A stretch of DNA of 64,000 bases from Dromaius novaehollandiae (Eukaryota > Chordata > Aves > Casuariiformes > Dromaiidae). Positions 1 through 12,300 of the stretch are shown piece after piece. The position numbers and the translations under genes were made by a program. Location of the stretch: the NCBI RefSeq assembly GCF_036370855.1, contig NC_088106.1, forward strand, positions 29,414,001-29,478,000. The letters are read 5' to 3'. Position 1 is the first letter of the stretch. The number at the start of each line of letters is the position of its first letter. Under the pieces are notes generated by a model. The model saw only the letters and a list, made by a program, of their open reading frames with translations. It ran no database searches and was not told where the DNA came from.

Positions 1-1770
1 AAAGGCCAGGAGTGTTGTGGAAGTAGTGGTATGCTGCAGGGTGAGGAGCAGACCTGAGAGGGTGGTTTTGCAGGTTTCTTCACCTTGGTGTGAAGCTTAC
101 TTCATGAGCCTCTTCCAGGCCTATCCCTACATTGCACAGTTCTCCTCTGCAATGTGGAGATTCTTGAATTACTGCTGGAGGGACTGAATGAGCAAAGATA
201 TTCAGGCCTGGAATCCTGGCCTTAATTCTGATGCAGGGTTCAAACAGTGTGAAAAACAGAAAAGGAGATGGGTTCTGCTGTAATATGTCCTATCACACTC
301 GAGGTACGGGTTCAAACATATTCTAGTCCATCATGTGAGTGAGTTTGTTTTGGGCTGGACATCTAGATGTATATATCCAGGGTGTGAAAGAGATGGAGTA
401 GCTCATCTGCTGTGAGAGCCTCACCCTACTGCTGTGTGCAGCTAAGGGAGGCAAGCACTCCAAAAAGCTTGGCTTTAGTAAGGGTCTAGATCAGGCAATG
501 TGAGAGTTCTCACTGGAGTCCGATTAGGCTAGACACCTGCTTGCATTAAGAGTGAAAAATCTCGCTTTGAAACTTTCAATCCCATATTGTTAATGTACAG
601 AGAAGCAGATTCTGCCAGGTGTGTGCTTGCTTACCTGTTTAAACAACCACACAATAAATAAATCTTCTACAGGCTAATGAAGAAGAAAGAGATTTTTTTA
701 TGGTTGTTTCTATTTTATGTACTTGGGAAGCACTGAGGTGACATGGTGATAAATCATATATATGTGTATATGTATGTATATATATAAAAATACATATATA
801 GTATTTACAAGATGAGGCAGAGAGCCCTTGGTTCAATTTCTCAGAATGCTTGTAATTCTCAGAAAAATCCTGGGATGGTTGGTGCTTCTGGCTAACAGAA
901 TGGAATATTAGCAAAGGAATTATATTTTCTGCATGTTGTTCTTCATGAATAAACATGTGGTGTGCCTGCCAAAATACTGTGTGCCAGTCTGTTCCTCCCT
1001 CTCAAAAAGGATGTACGGCAAGATAGGGTAGGGAAAAAGATGACCAGAAGGATGGAGTGGCTTTTATACAAGGAACAGCTGGATAGAGTAGGACTTTACC
1101 AAGCTGGAGAAGAGATAATTGAGACTGAATATACGAAAAGTAAAATCATGCATGTCATGAAGGTAAATAAGGAATGATTATTCTCTCTTGTGATACAGAG
1201 ACTAGTTGTCATCAGATGAAGTTAGGAAAACAAAGAGGTGTATTTTTACCCTGTGGATAGCTAACCTGTGAAATTTGCCGTGGGTAGCTTTGGATGCTAC
1301 AAGTTAATACTGGTTCAAACGGTTGGACAAATTCATGGAAGAGAAGTCTAATCGGGGCTATTTAAAGATGCCACCTCTGGCTTGGGAAGGCAGAGGGGCA
1401 AACTGCAAGGGTATATAATGGAAGTACTGCTGTGCTTGCCCAGTGTTTACATCTTGCCTTGGTTATCTGCTATTGGCAACTGAGACAGAATGGTGAACTA
1501 AAGGGGCTGTGATTTGATCCGTTATGTGTCTCCTCGAGTTCTCCACAGCATGTAACTTGCATCTTGTCCCCGTTGGCAGTTTATGGTGTGGAAAAGGACT
1601 GAGATGAGGTGGTTATCAATCAGGAAGGACAAGCATGCACATGAGGGTTGTTACATAGAGCTTTTTGTTTTCCAGTACTTAGATTTCATGTGACCATGTC
1701 CAACGCATTTGCTTACTTGCTGAAATGTTTTTCAAAATCTCACGGGTGTTATGTGCGTATCTTCCTTCAG
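1..1770 (+). other. CEP63: CEP63 intron, 3' part
   Basis: This is the intron sequence upstream of the first recognisable CEP63 exon in the window. It ends in a pyrimidine-rich tract and an AG at 1769-1770. An AT-rich simple repeat of TA and TG units lies at about 755-800. The short open frames here do not resemble the coiled-coil segment expected upstream, so I call no exon. Confidence 0.6.
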
Positions 1771-1968
1771 CTGAAAGAACAGCTCTTTCGAGCTGAACAA
1801 ACTCACAATAGTGAGCTAGAAGGGATGAAAAAGGAAATCTCCAAGTTAATGCAGGAGCTGCACCAGCGGGACATTACACTTGCATCAAAAAGTGGCTCCA
1901 CGTCAGACCTAGAACACCGGCTGAGAACAGAGATTGAAAGAGCAGAGAGGAAAGCAGTGGAGCACAGG
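1771..1968 (+). CDS. CEP63: CEP63 coding exon A (66 codons)
   Basis: The exon follows a CTTCCTTCAG acceptor and ends before GTAAAA, in phase 0 at both ends. It encodes a coiled coil beginning [10 protein letters not shown] and containing [18 protein letters not shown], then a basic-acidic heptad stretch ending KAVEHR. The donor is GG|GTAAAA, which is weaker than the consensus. Confidence 0.93.
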
Positions 1969-4900
1969 GTAAAAAAAATGCATAATACTCTTACACTGTC
2001 CCTTTAAGGAGTCTAAGGGTTTTCAATACATCATGCTTTTTAGCTATGTTAATAGCTTCCTTTTGTCTTCAGTCTTAGAACAAAGACTTCAGAGACTCTC
2101 CTAGCGAAATCTTCCTATTTATGGGGTTTGCTATGTCTGTCTCACCTCTTCTTTTCAAACCTGTAACTGTTTGGCAGTCTTGCAGATTTCTTTGACACAG
2201 CTCATGTTAAGTAGGCCAGAATGATGGCATCTTTGAAAACTGAAACAAATGACTCTGCACAGTTACTTGCATGGTCTTCCTATAGTCTTGCAGGAGTAAC
2301 GGCCCAAAGCTTCCTTGTAAATTGTAGTTAAGCTTGAACTGAGGGTGGAAAATGGTTGTAGGAGGTGGGTGGGGCGTGCATTCTGTGTTTGCGGGGGTTT
2401 TTTGTTTTGTTTTTTGAGCTTTTGTTTGCCTCTGTCTCTTCAGGTAATTCTGGTTCAGCTGGAAACCCTGAGGCTGGAAAACCGTCACCTCTCAGAGATG
2501 CTGGAGAAAATGGAGTTTGGTATGGTGGAGGTATGCATTAGGGAGCAGAGATGGGAAGGGGCTAGCATCGCGGGTCCCCTACCTGGGAGCAGTAATACCC
2601 TTTGTCCAGACATCTCAATGCTTGGTAGCGTTCAGTGAACATAAACGCCAGATAAAAGGGCCAATTTGTAGGGAAACAAGGCTCAGAAATACTGAGCATC
2701 TTGCTTAGTCACGAAGTATTCAGGAGAGATGCAGAAACAGAACTCTAATCTTGCTGTTCCCTCTCCATGGGGTCTGACCCCCGATTTTCAGCGTGTTGTG
2801 GTACTCTTCCATTTTATGCCAGTTTACCTTAAGAATCTGATTCTAAATTCCTGATGTCCTTTTGACCTAATCCAGAGCTGTAACTGCCAAGGGCTGGATT
2901 CAGGCAGCTGGAAACCCAATGGGAATATACTGTTGGAGCTTTTATCCTGTCAGAGCTGTGGGAAGGGAAACACTCAGTTCTTAATATTAGTTTGGAGTGG
3001 TTGTGAAATGTGCCAAGTTCTTGGGAAGCTGCTGTGTGGAAGTTTGTGGCCAGTGAGCTGGAGAAAAAGCAAAACTTTCTGGAGGGCTCATTTAAGGTTG
3101 AAGTGACCTGAAGATCATTACTCTCTGCTTGAAGTGCCAGGTGGTCTTCTGCCTGCCTGAGTTACCAAAAGCTTGATACTGAAGTGCAAACCAAGAAAAC
3201 TGTTTAAAAACAAAAAAACAATCCCCACCCAACACACACAGCCCCAAGGCCCCTATGAGCCTACCTTGGGTAGGATGTGAGAAGGAGAACAACTTCTGCT
3301 ACAGATATTGGCTAGGTTTTTCAAATGCACATTTGAAAAGTCCTTAAGTACAGCTGTGATGAGAATGAATTAAGCATCTCATTATAACAGAATGCGAGGA
3401 AAAAAAAAAGTGGGAAAGTCGCAGGAGTAGAAACAATGGAAATGGTATCCACGTGGCGAGATGGGGAGAAGAGAAGCAAATTGTTCTGAGTTTCCAAAAA
3501 GAAAAAAAATCACATTTCTACCCGTGGAAGTTGTTTGAGGCAGACTTGTTAAGTTGCATAATGTTTAAAATAACTCATCAAATTCTGGAAAGGTTTGGAA
3601 ATGGCAATTCAAAGTTACAGGTTTATTTTTTGCATGGGTATCATATGGGTGAGATTGTGTGCTTTGTCTTCTGAGAGCTTCTTAGGCTCTGAAGCTAGGC
3701 AACAGCACGAATGAGTTTGCTGCAGCAGAGAAGCACGATTGTTTGCGCATGGTCACACTGCCCCTTGTAAAGGATACTTAGTGTGGGACAACAGACTGGA
3801 AAAAAACATGCTTTGACACGAGCTGTGTTGCTAGAAGTGGTAACCGACCATTTGTCTCCCTGTATAGTCTGCCATCTCTGTTTCCTCTGCCTCTGTGGTA
3901 TTAACAAAACATTAATGCTCCTCTCAGGTCTGCCAATAGCGTTACTTATGTAAGTGCTTCTGAAACCATTCTCTTCATCAGCCCACTTAGTTTCATAATT
4001 TAAATACTACTAGACTTTTACATGCTATAACCTATAAGTTCAGGAAGGGGGACAGGTTGAGACATAGAAACAGTAATTGGGCAGTGGCACGTATTGTTCA
4101 TGTGGGTGATTTTAGGGAAAGTTTGTCTCAAAAAAACAGTGTCAAGGAGCAGTTCTTTATCCTGAATGTAGAGGAGTCTCTCTTTCCTGTGACAGTGTTG
4201 TTTGCTAAGGCAGAATATTTCTCAAGGGTTATGAGTCATCCCAGTCAGGGAGATGAGTGAGCAGCCTTTGGTAGTTACTACTCCAGGCCTTTACTGCTTT
4301 GAGTGAGGGGACCTGGAAGTGTTCTTGCAAGCAGCTTTGTTGCTAGATCAGATGAAAGTCAGTTTCTCACTCAGCGTGGTTGCTTCTCATCAACAGCTAA
4401 GTCACTGGAGCAAGTGCTTCTCTGCGCCCATGGGAGCTATCTGGTGGAACCTGCTACTTTGGTACACTCCAGCGAACACATGTATCTGGAGAGTTGTTCA
4501 GGCTTGGACACTTTATTTGGGTGCCACCTGAGTATTCCCAGCTTTGACTGTGAGGCTTCCCCCTAGTGATATGAGAAAATCCTAGAATATAAGGCTGGAA
4601 GAGAACTCGAGGTCATCTAGTCCATCTAATTATTGCATGGCCAGAGACAGGTACATCTGAGTTATTATTGGTCTATATTTTTCTGACTGTTTTTAAAAAC
4701 ATCTAATGAGGAGGGAGACTTTCTAGGCCAATTAGTACAGCCTATCTGGATGTAGACACAAAAAGACATATATAATTGATTTGCTCTTAGAAAAGCCTTG
4801 AAAACTTTGCCAGTTGATATAGGATATGCTTTAAGGGATCACTTACCAACCTCTGCTCTGGATTTCCCTATGGTGTCTTGCAAAACAGAAGTTTTGACTT

Positions 4901-7900
4901 TAGCCCTTTGCTCTCTCTCAGGGAAAAGATGTCAGCCTAAGAGCTCTCAGAGAAGGCTATGCTGTTGAACTAAATAAATTAAAATCTGAGAACCAGCAAT
5001 TGCAGAAGGATCTAGCAGAGGCTAGAGCAAAACTGCAGCTCTCTACTCAGGCCTGCCAGGATGAACCTGAGATCATTGCTCAGCAGATACAAAGTGAAGA
5101 GCCTGAGACCAGGGCTGTACAGTACAGGTGAGTGTTGTGTGACCCAAGAATGCTGCCTCCATGTGAAAGAGGACAGAAGGCAGGTGGACATGTGGGTTTC
5201 TAATGCCATGTGCTTTGTGTAGAGCATCTATCCCCAGCACACAGTGTGTATGGGAGAGCACAAAGGGCTGTTTTGGAAGCTCCTCTTGGGGCTTATGCAG
5301 TGCACTAGCGTTTAGTCTCGGTTGTTTTGTGTTCTGCGAAGCCAGCTGGCCTTTGACTGCTGCTGTTCTAGATAGAGAAGCAGTATGCACTGGTTTTGGT
5401 GAAGGGATTGGATTTGGCCCAGGTGGCTGTGCTCTTTTGCCTTGCAGTAATAGGGTGTGCAACAGATTGTAATTTTTGATATCCACAGTAGTAGGATAGT
5501 GAATGAGAGTTCCCTGGGGACTGGATATACATCCTGGAGTCCTGTGAATACAAGAGATAGCTGGTTTGGATTGCCAGGATTATCAGTAAACTGTATGTTA
5601 ATTGTTTTCTCTGTGCAAGTTCTTACTGGAGTTCAGCTGCTAAGTGTCAAACTGTCAAACAGTTGTGCTTTCAAACCTACCTTCCAGGAGAGCTCGGGAA
5701 GTGCATGAGGAACAAACAGAGAAAACGCATCACAAGCCTGACAGGACTATCCAGCATCATCAAGGGGAGCCCCAGAGATGGAAAATCCAGGCTTTGCCTG
5801 CTGAAATGGGTGCTGTGACCTCCGAGACTGGTGAATCACCAGCCCAGATCAGCCGGAAGAACTGTGTGGAATCTCTTGGTTCTGGTGCCCTGCTGGAAGC
5901 AGATTCTTTGCTCCTTGTGCTGGACGGAAACACAGGTTTCACTGATGAAACATCTAGGCAGTCTGTCTCAAATCTTCAGAGAGAATCTATGCCTTTGGTA
6001 AGCAGTTGTATAGAAGCAGATGGTTGCTCTTTAATGGCTGATGATAAAGCTGAGTTCTCATCTGGCAAAAAGAACCAGGTTTTTGAATCTACAGTCTGGT
6101 CCTATGGCATGTGTGCTTATAGATCAAACCCAAACTAGGAAGAAAAACCACTCTTGGGTGGTTAATCCTTGAATGATGGGAACCATGTGATTATTCTTCA
6201 AAACTCTGAGGGTAAAGTCTTTCTGTTTGGTGTAACTGCTAAGCTCATTCCAGAGGTTCAGTATTAGATGGTTCAGTCTGTCATAGTTCTCTCTGTACTG
6301 GAGCTGTACATCTGTGTCTACAGTGACCTGCTTCGGTCACTTCAAAATGCTGCTTGGGCTTTTGGGTTGGGTCTGTAGTAGAGGCCCAGATACCAAAATG
6401 GATGTAGAGTGCTTAGCATTTTAACATACAGTTTCAGGGGGAATCTTGAGCCTGGCGCTGCGTGTCTATATTCACTGTTTAATGCATGGGGTGAGTTTGA
6501 CTCCTCTGAATGGAACTGCAGTGATCAGCACACCGAACCTAGAGAGCCGCTTGTGCTAGGTGATGGGAAAGCCTGAAATCAGTGGTTCACTCAGCAGAAG
6601 CGGAGGTTATTGACTGAAGAATTGCAATCCAGAGTCTTTTCTAGAAAATAGTTGAAAACCTTGTTCCCAGTCACTGATCATACTTTTTTCATAGGGAGCA
6701 GTCTTGGTGCCTTCTTGGTCCTCTTACTTAACTGTTGAAGCACTTGTCCAAGACGCAGGAAACTTGGATTCAATCACTTCTTGCCTGAGAGGTTTAAACC
6801 CATGTTACCCAGTAGCCATTGGAGTTTCCAGGCTGCAGGCCGACTTGAGCAGGAAAGGGCGAGGGGGAATGGAAGAGGGAAGCTGAGACTAAATGTATGC
6901 TGGCATGTGTTACGTACCAAGTCAGACTGGTGGGCTGCGGTCATTCAGGGATGGGAGAATCCTGGGTACTAGTCCCTGCTCTACACATCTACATACTATC
7001 AGTCTTTGAAATTTTTCTCCTCTGGTTGTGTTGTAAGCAATGACAAGAGCTATTTTTCATTTTGTGGGGAGCCCAGAGAAGCCTCCAAGGCTGAGAGGCA
7101 GAGAAGCGGAGGCTTGTCAGGTTTGTAGATCTTGATGAGGTTTACTACCAAAAGTAGGTGTTGATCCTTTCAAGGCCAAAGTCACTTGTGGGCATGTCCA
7201 GAAAACAAATTTTAGGAGCCCCTATGTGTTCTAAATGGAAGCTCTTCAGACGGTGGGGCTGGAACCGAAGTGCTAACGGTTCTGCTTCAGGGCTTGAGAA
7301 GCTCTAGGACTTGATATTTAGTGGAAGAGAATGTGTTGCTTTGTCTTCTGTATGGTCTGAGTGGCAGAAATAAGGTTTCTGAGGAAATGCAGGTTGATAT
7401 TTCTGCTGGTGTTGACTGAGACTCCCTGCTCATAGTCAGGCTCCTGCGTTCTTTAAATTTGGTACCCTTAGCATTAAGAGAGGAGAGGCCTCATCAGTGG
7501 GCAGTAAGGGGATGGGGGAGAATTGCTTGTTTTCTGCAGCCTTTTTTCCACTTTCGTATGTTCCTGTGGGTTGGTAGAAATCCGGAAAGCCATGAAACTC
7601 CAGAATTTGGAAGCAACCAGTTCCATTCTCTCGGCACGATGCTGAGGCAAGTTTCCTGTAATGGAAAGCAGCTCCTTAGTGACTTTAATTCACCTGCCAG
7701 CCCCTGTGCAGGAAGCTTCTCTTCATCTACTCTTAAATTAAGTTTAATTACAATATTGTTCTTGTAAGTTCAGAACCTGTGGGTGTTCGAAACCATGTGA
7801 GTAGCAAGAATAGCTTTTGTATGCAAGGGAAAGATTCTAGGGTAATTTATCGACCATTACTAGCTGAATTGAAGTGGCATTCAGTGGGCTGTGATGGGAG

Positions 7901-8927
7901 TTCAGTTTGTACTTCACACATGCGAGTGTAGCATAAACCTGTTATTTCAGGAAGAGGAAGTATTTCAAGAAAGATCCCCGGTGCTAGTCCAGTTTGGTAG
8001 TGCTTTCACTTCTTCCACTGGAATGGAAGACTTACACAGGGGATGTAATGATTTTATTTTACCCTCTGTAGTTTTGGCAAAGGCAAGGGAGGTTTTTTTT
8101 GTCCGTAGGAGACTATTGAGAGGGACATTTACCTATGATATAAGCATGAGACCTGAGTGCCTAGTCTGTCCAAGAAGGATGGAAATGGCACAGCAGCTCT
8201 TTGAAAGCATGTTTCCTTGCCTCTTTTGCTGATCATTGCTGTACTGTGAATCTTGGAATGAAAGAATACCAAATATCTACTATTTTATATAAATTTTATA
8301 AATTTCTGTAATGTTTTTTGGAGACAACCAAGGAATCTTACTATCTTCTCATTGTTGACTGCCATTCTGCAAAGCAGCTGCCTGGCCTAATCCTGAGTGG
8401 GACTCTCAAGCACAACTTCTAATGATGGTTTTACTTGATATCTTCCAATATAGGTGCTTTTGAAAATCTTGTCTGGTGCTGGCTGGGTTTTCCTTCGAGA
8501 AGTCTTAATCATGTCATTAATCTTGCCCTTTGAAAATGTTAGTGGTTTCAGCTAACCTTTGTGAATGTAGTAGATCATGAACCTGAAAGGAGTATCGTGC
8601 TGCTGATGCATTGCTCGTGTGTGTTGAAACAAAATGCTTATGGTCTCTGTAGTTTCAGTTAAATCTACTGTTTTGTCCCTGATGCTCTAATGGCAGAATG
8701 CATTTTGAAGCTTCTTGCTGGAGTTTTCTTTGCTCATCAGCCCTGTTAATATCTATGTTTCTCTTTAGTGCCCCATGCCTACAGCTTCAGTTGGATCGAT
8801 AGCTGCAAGATATCTGGAAGAGGAAGAACTGAGATCCCAGCACATCCTGAAACGCCTAGATACTCACATTGAGGAACTGAAGAAAGAGAGTGAAAAGACA
8901 GTGAAACAGTTTGGACACCAGGAGTAA
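1771..8927 (+). CDS. CEP63: CEP63, C-terminal part (five exons)
   Basis: CEP63 is a centrosomal coiled-coil protein. It forms a ring with CEP152 around the parental centriole and helps recruit PLK4 for centriole duplication. The model joins 1771-1968, 2444-2530, 4922-5127, 5688-5997 and 8769-8927, giving 960 nt, 319 codons plus TAA, with splice phases 0, 0, 2 and 0 all agreeing. The first three exons are heptad-rich coiled coil with the family motifs [16 protein letters not shown] and ENQQLQKDL. The fourth is a polar, poorly conserved linker. The last encodes [15 protein letters not shown] and a long amphipathic helix, typical of the CEP63 C-terminus. DEUP1 is the related paralogue, but the C-terminal helix and the neighbours KY and EPHB1 favour CEP63. 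The N-terminal half lies upstream of the window. Confidence 0.93.
2444..2530 (+). CDS. CEP63: CEP63 coding exon B (29 codons)
   Basis: An 87-nt exon between a TCTCTTCAG acceptor and a GAG|GTATGC donor, in phase 0 at both ends. It encodes coiled coil with [19 protein letters not shown], the best-conserved block of this part of CEP63. Because the exon is frame-neutral it could be skipped without a frameshift. Confidence 0.93.
2531..4921 (+). other. CEP63: CEP63 intron
   Basis: This 2.4-kb intron holds a decayed CR1 copy near its 3' end (about 4575-4750), annotated separately. I see no other feature. The open frames on both strands are short and unlike known proteins. Confidence 0.7.
4575..4750 (-). 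mobile_element. CR1 LINE fragment (3' end), decayed
   Basis: On the + strand the text reads as the reverse complement of a CR1 tail: an AAGGCTGGAAG block, then GAGGTCATCTAGTCC, then about 100 bases later TTTTTAAAAACATCTAATGAGG and a following CR1-like block. CR1 is the main LINE of birds and reptiles and is usually 5'-truncated. The copy has many mismatches to what I recall of the family and the octamer tail is nearly lost, so it is old. Confidence 0.75.
4922..5127 (+). CDS. CEP63: CEP63 coding exon C (206 nt)
   Basis: The exon follows CTCTCTCTCAG and ends TACAG|GTGAGT, a strong donor, starting in phase 0 and ending in phase 2. It encodes the end of the coiled coil ([18 protein letters not shown]) and then an acidic, glutamine-rich tail where similarity to CEP63 fades. 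Confidence 0.92.
5688..5997 (+). CDS. CEP63: CEP63 coding exon D (variable linker)
   Basis: The exon lies between CTACCTTCCAG and a GTAAGC donor, with one base completing the previous codon and phase 0 at the end. Its 103 codons are rich in S, T, E, Q and H and lack predicted structure, like the low-complexity linker at this place in other CEP63 proteins. Little specific similarity is visible. The call rests on position, splice phases and the matching SLP/MPL junction to the last exon. Confidence 0.82.
5998..8768 (+). other. CEP63: CEP63 last intron
   Basis: A 2.8-kb intron. I see no exon on either strand. About 6930-6990 and 7590-7745 hold text faintly like old SINE or CR1 debris, too weak to annotate as repeats. 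Confidence 0.6.
8769..8927 (+). CDS. CEP63: CEP63 last coding exon, CEP152-binding helix
   Basis: Begins after TTTCTCTTTAG and ends at TAA (8925-8927), 52 codons. It encodes [19 protein letters not shown] and a continuing amphipathic helix with [16 protein letters not shown]. From what is known of the human protein, the C-terminal helix of CEP63 binds the C-terminal region of CEP152, so this exon probably carries the partner-binding site. It is the most conserved piece of CEP63 in the window. Confidence 0.95.
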   Translation, partial: CPMPTASVGSIAARYLEEEELRSQHILKRLDTHIEELKKESEKTVKQFGHQE

Positions 8928-9313
8928 TGTTTTTTTTTTCCAGAGTCATTGAATTTGAACGTTGGTTTACTTAAATGTCTTAAAAGTGTGAGGGGAAAGG
9001 TACCCATGAACCGGCTGCCCTTGGAGCTTGAGTGAGAGACCTTACCTCCCACTTTGAGCTGAACCAGCAGGCTGGGTGTCGAGGAAAGGAGACTCCTCTC
9101 TAACTTGTTTGATCTGATGGAGATTATTACACTAGTGGAACTGCACCTCCACCTTAAACCTTTAATTGAGTTGTTGTGGGTCAGAGAGTTGCGTCAGAGA
9201 AGTGTGTTTGTACAGTGACTCACAAAGAGATTGTGGTATTTTTAGAAGCAAACCATTTGCTAATTTTAATGTATTTAAAGTTTATTTTATACATGTAAAA
9301 GCATTGAAATAAA
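8928..9313 (+). other. CEP63: CEP63 3' UTR
   Basis: Non-coding sequence after the stop codon, AT-rich towards the end, reaching the first AATAAA. The exact cleavage site is not visible. Confidence 0.65.
9308..9313 (+). terminator. CEP63: Polyadenylation signal for CEP63
   Basis: AATAAA lies 381 bases after the stop codon, in an AT-rich context preceded by long runs of T and A. It is the first canonical signal after the CEP63 stop. Confidence 0.65.
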
Positions 9314-9330
9314 ACAGAAGGGGAAAAGAC

Positions 9331-12300
9331 CCCTTTGCTTTTTCCTACAAAGATAAAGAGTAGCTCTCTTGTGGCCTATGCTGCCTTCTCATCCGGAACT
9401 TTGGCACTTTTTCCATCCTTTCCCTTCAAGAGTAGCTATACTCTTGAGAAGACAAAGTATACAATTCCTCTTCCTTTAAGCCAGCTGTGTTTTTCCCAGT
9501 TCGTTTTTTCCTGTAGTAGAATTTCTTAGTATTTCCTGGTTCATTTTGCGACTTCTGCCATTTACTGTTTGTACAGTCTCCAGCTTCTTCCTCTTGCTTG
9601 CCCATTGCGTGAAGTACTGCAAAATGCCTGAGGGATGAATGGCTGAATTCTGATTGTGGTCACAGCTCTTGTAAAAGAGGAGTAACTGGAATTGAAAATG
9701 AAATTGGATGGGTGGGGAACTGCGCACAAGTGAGAGTCATCTGTACGCCAGCTGTAATTACAACTACTGCATAAGCTGGTATCAGCCTGGTTTGAAACTG
9801 GGCAGCGTCTCAGACGCTGTCCTGTGGAGTTGAAGCGCTGTCTTAATGTATGTTTTGTGGCCTGTTTTGGGGTATATATCCAGCCCTTTCTGAACAAAAG
9901 CAAGTTGGTAGTGAGTGAACTGAACAGATTTCCAATGGATTTGCCTTTCTCCAAGTGGGATTTTGAAGCTCTTGCTATGGCTGTGCCTTGCAACCTCTGT
10001 ACAGGCAAATTCAGGCACAGACATTCCTTGTCTGTGTCTGAGTTTTAATTTCCTGTTCTTTTCCCTCACCTTCACCTTGCCCTAGAGCAGCTTAATGCTG
10101 ATGAGAAGCAGGAATTCAAAAGCAAGATAGGCATGCAAAAAGCAGCCATTAGATTGGGCTGCTCTGCTCTGTTCAGCAAAGGTGGTGATACCTGTCTGCA
10201 AACTGCAGCCTCTGTATCATGCCACAAGCAGGACTGCACTTCGTCAAGCAGTTCTGCATTCTGGAGTTATGAAATGTGGGGGACTCCTGAGTCCTGGCCT
10301 CTGCATCAACAAATCCTTTCACTTTAGGTTTCTTCTGGAGTTCTCTGAACAAGGATAAGACTTTCAAATACATTCTAGATTCTCATTGTGCGCTTTTTGT
10401 AAGGAGGCATTTAGCTGCCCACAGCTGGGGATAAACTGTGGTCATGGATTTTGCAAATAGTCAGCATTGGCCTCAGCTTCTGTTCAGAGCTGCCCACCAG
10501 TAAGTGTTTTTGGAACATCCACCTTAAATATCCAGTGCTGAAGTAAGGACTTGCTGGTCACGAGGTGTTTTGACAAAAACTGAACAAAATGCTGTTCTGC
10601 CTTCCCATGTGAATCTGCAGATCTCCCCTTCCCCCAGTATTCTTGATGAAGAACTCTCTGCTCCCTGGTGTCATTTTTGTTGCATTTCCTTACATGATAG
10701 ATGATTCAGAAAGGGGGGAGATCATTTTGCTTTGTGGGGGAGAGCAAACCATTGTGTCCTGAAGAACTGCTGATTTCTAGCAGGGGAGAAGATCAACCTG
10801 GGAAGCTGTTGGTAACGTTGCGAAGACAGACATTACTGGCTGTCACGAGGAAGGTCTTTTGCTGTAGATAATCACTGGCTTGGCTTGAGCAGGTGGGTGT
10901 GTTATACAGCCTGCTTTCAGGCATGGTGGAAGGGGCAGTTGCATTCATTCAGTAAGAGTTAGAAACATAGGCCATTGCCTTGGGTAGTGAATTCTGTACA
11001 GAATTCGGCTGAGCAGAAGGTAAGCTATGGGACTGAGCGGATGCGTGACTTAAAACAGAAGGTTACAGTATAGTTTGTGGTAAGCCCAGTGTGGAGGAGG
11101 CTGAAAGTCTTTGGCTCTGAGGGGGAGATAGTGAGACAGAGTTCCTGGGAAGCAGATGTGGCTAAAAGCTATTTTTTTTTAAGCTGGCCTAACAATGCTT
11201 GCTTATATATTCCCAGGAAGAGGATTGGAAGGTTATGGGATCCCTGACAAGCAGAAATGTGCCAGAGACCATACCCACCTCAGAAGTGGCCTGCACACTG
11301 ATGGAAGGAATCTGAGAAGGTCTTTTAAATACTGTCTGGTTACATGGGCTGTTGGGCAACACTAGAGAATGTCTGGAAAGCATCTTGAAAGGACCAGAGA
11401 ATATTAAAAAAACTGGTGTTTTTTCCCCCACTCATTAACAGGTCACCAAGCACGGCCAAGATGTCTTGGAAGCACCAGCAGCAGTGCACATGCTCTGTCT
11501 TTCCTGCCTCCTCCGTTTGCGGATGTGCAGTGCCATGGAGCCTGGTGTGTTCCTGGAGTTCCTGTGCACAGACAGCAGGGGAGGAGGACAGAGGTTTAGC
11601 AGCCAGTACAAGGAGTTAAACAGCTACCTGGTCTCACTGCAGTGCTCATTTCTGAGTACATGCCTTTCTTATAGCTGGCATGGAAATACTGTTAGTATCC
11701 ATCAGATACACTTGTCTCTGTGCCACTGGTGAGGCAGTTAACTAGTGGGTAGGTGGAAGTGCTGAGGGACATTTGCCAGAGATAGAGATGTTCAGTTTAC
11801 CTTTATTGAGAAAGGGGACATTTTCAAAACACACCAAGTGCTCTGAATTCATAGCGCTCGATGACTGCTCCTATCTGCGGTGTAGGGATTACAAAAGCTG
11901 TTGGGTCCCGGTGTGTGCCAAAGGAGAACTGTGGCTGAAACGGGAGGGCCGATAGTCTGGAGATAACTGAGGAGTCGGTTCCAGCGATGCTCTCCTGGTG
12001 TTAGTCTCAGCTGCACTGAAGAATGTGCATTTTTTATGAGGGGGAGGAGAAAGACTTGTTTATCCCTGAGGGAGTTGTCACAGCACGTACAGACTTCTGA
12101 GGTGCTTTTATCTGGGGCTGCAGGGTTTCTCAGGCGTTCTCCTCTGCCTTTGCAGTGTCAGGCATCCCTTGGAATAATCGCTTGGTCCTGGCAGCTTTAC
12201 AATTAATGAAGCTGGAGAGGGTTTTTTGTGTCTTTGAACTCATCCTTTCAATAACACCAAAGGATTTCTTACACCCTTGTAGGGTTGAGCCAGATGTTGG

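Noticed and set aside
962-1177. 71-codon + frame upstream of the first CEP63 exon
   Set aside because: It does not resemble the CEP63 coiled coil and lacks splice sites in the right phase.
6930-6990. Text like an old SINE (GGGAGAATCCTGGGTACTAGTCCC)
   Set aside because: It resembles a common amniote repeat phrase, but too little of the element is left to support a call.
7590-7745. Possible second CR1 remnant in the last CEP63 intron
   Set aside because: Only short scattered matches to CR1 text; the order and tail are not convincing.
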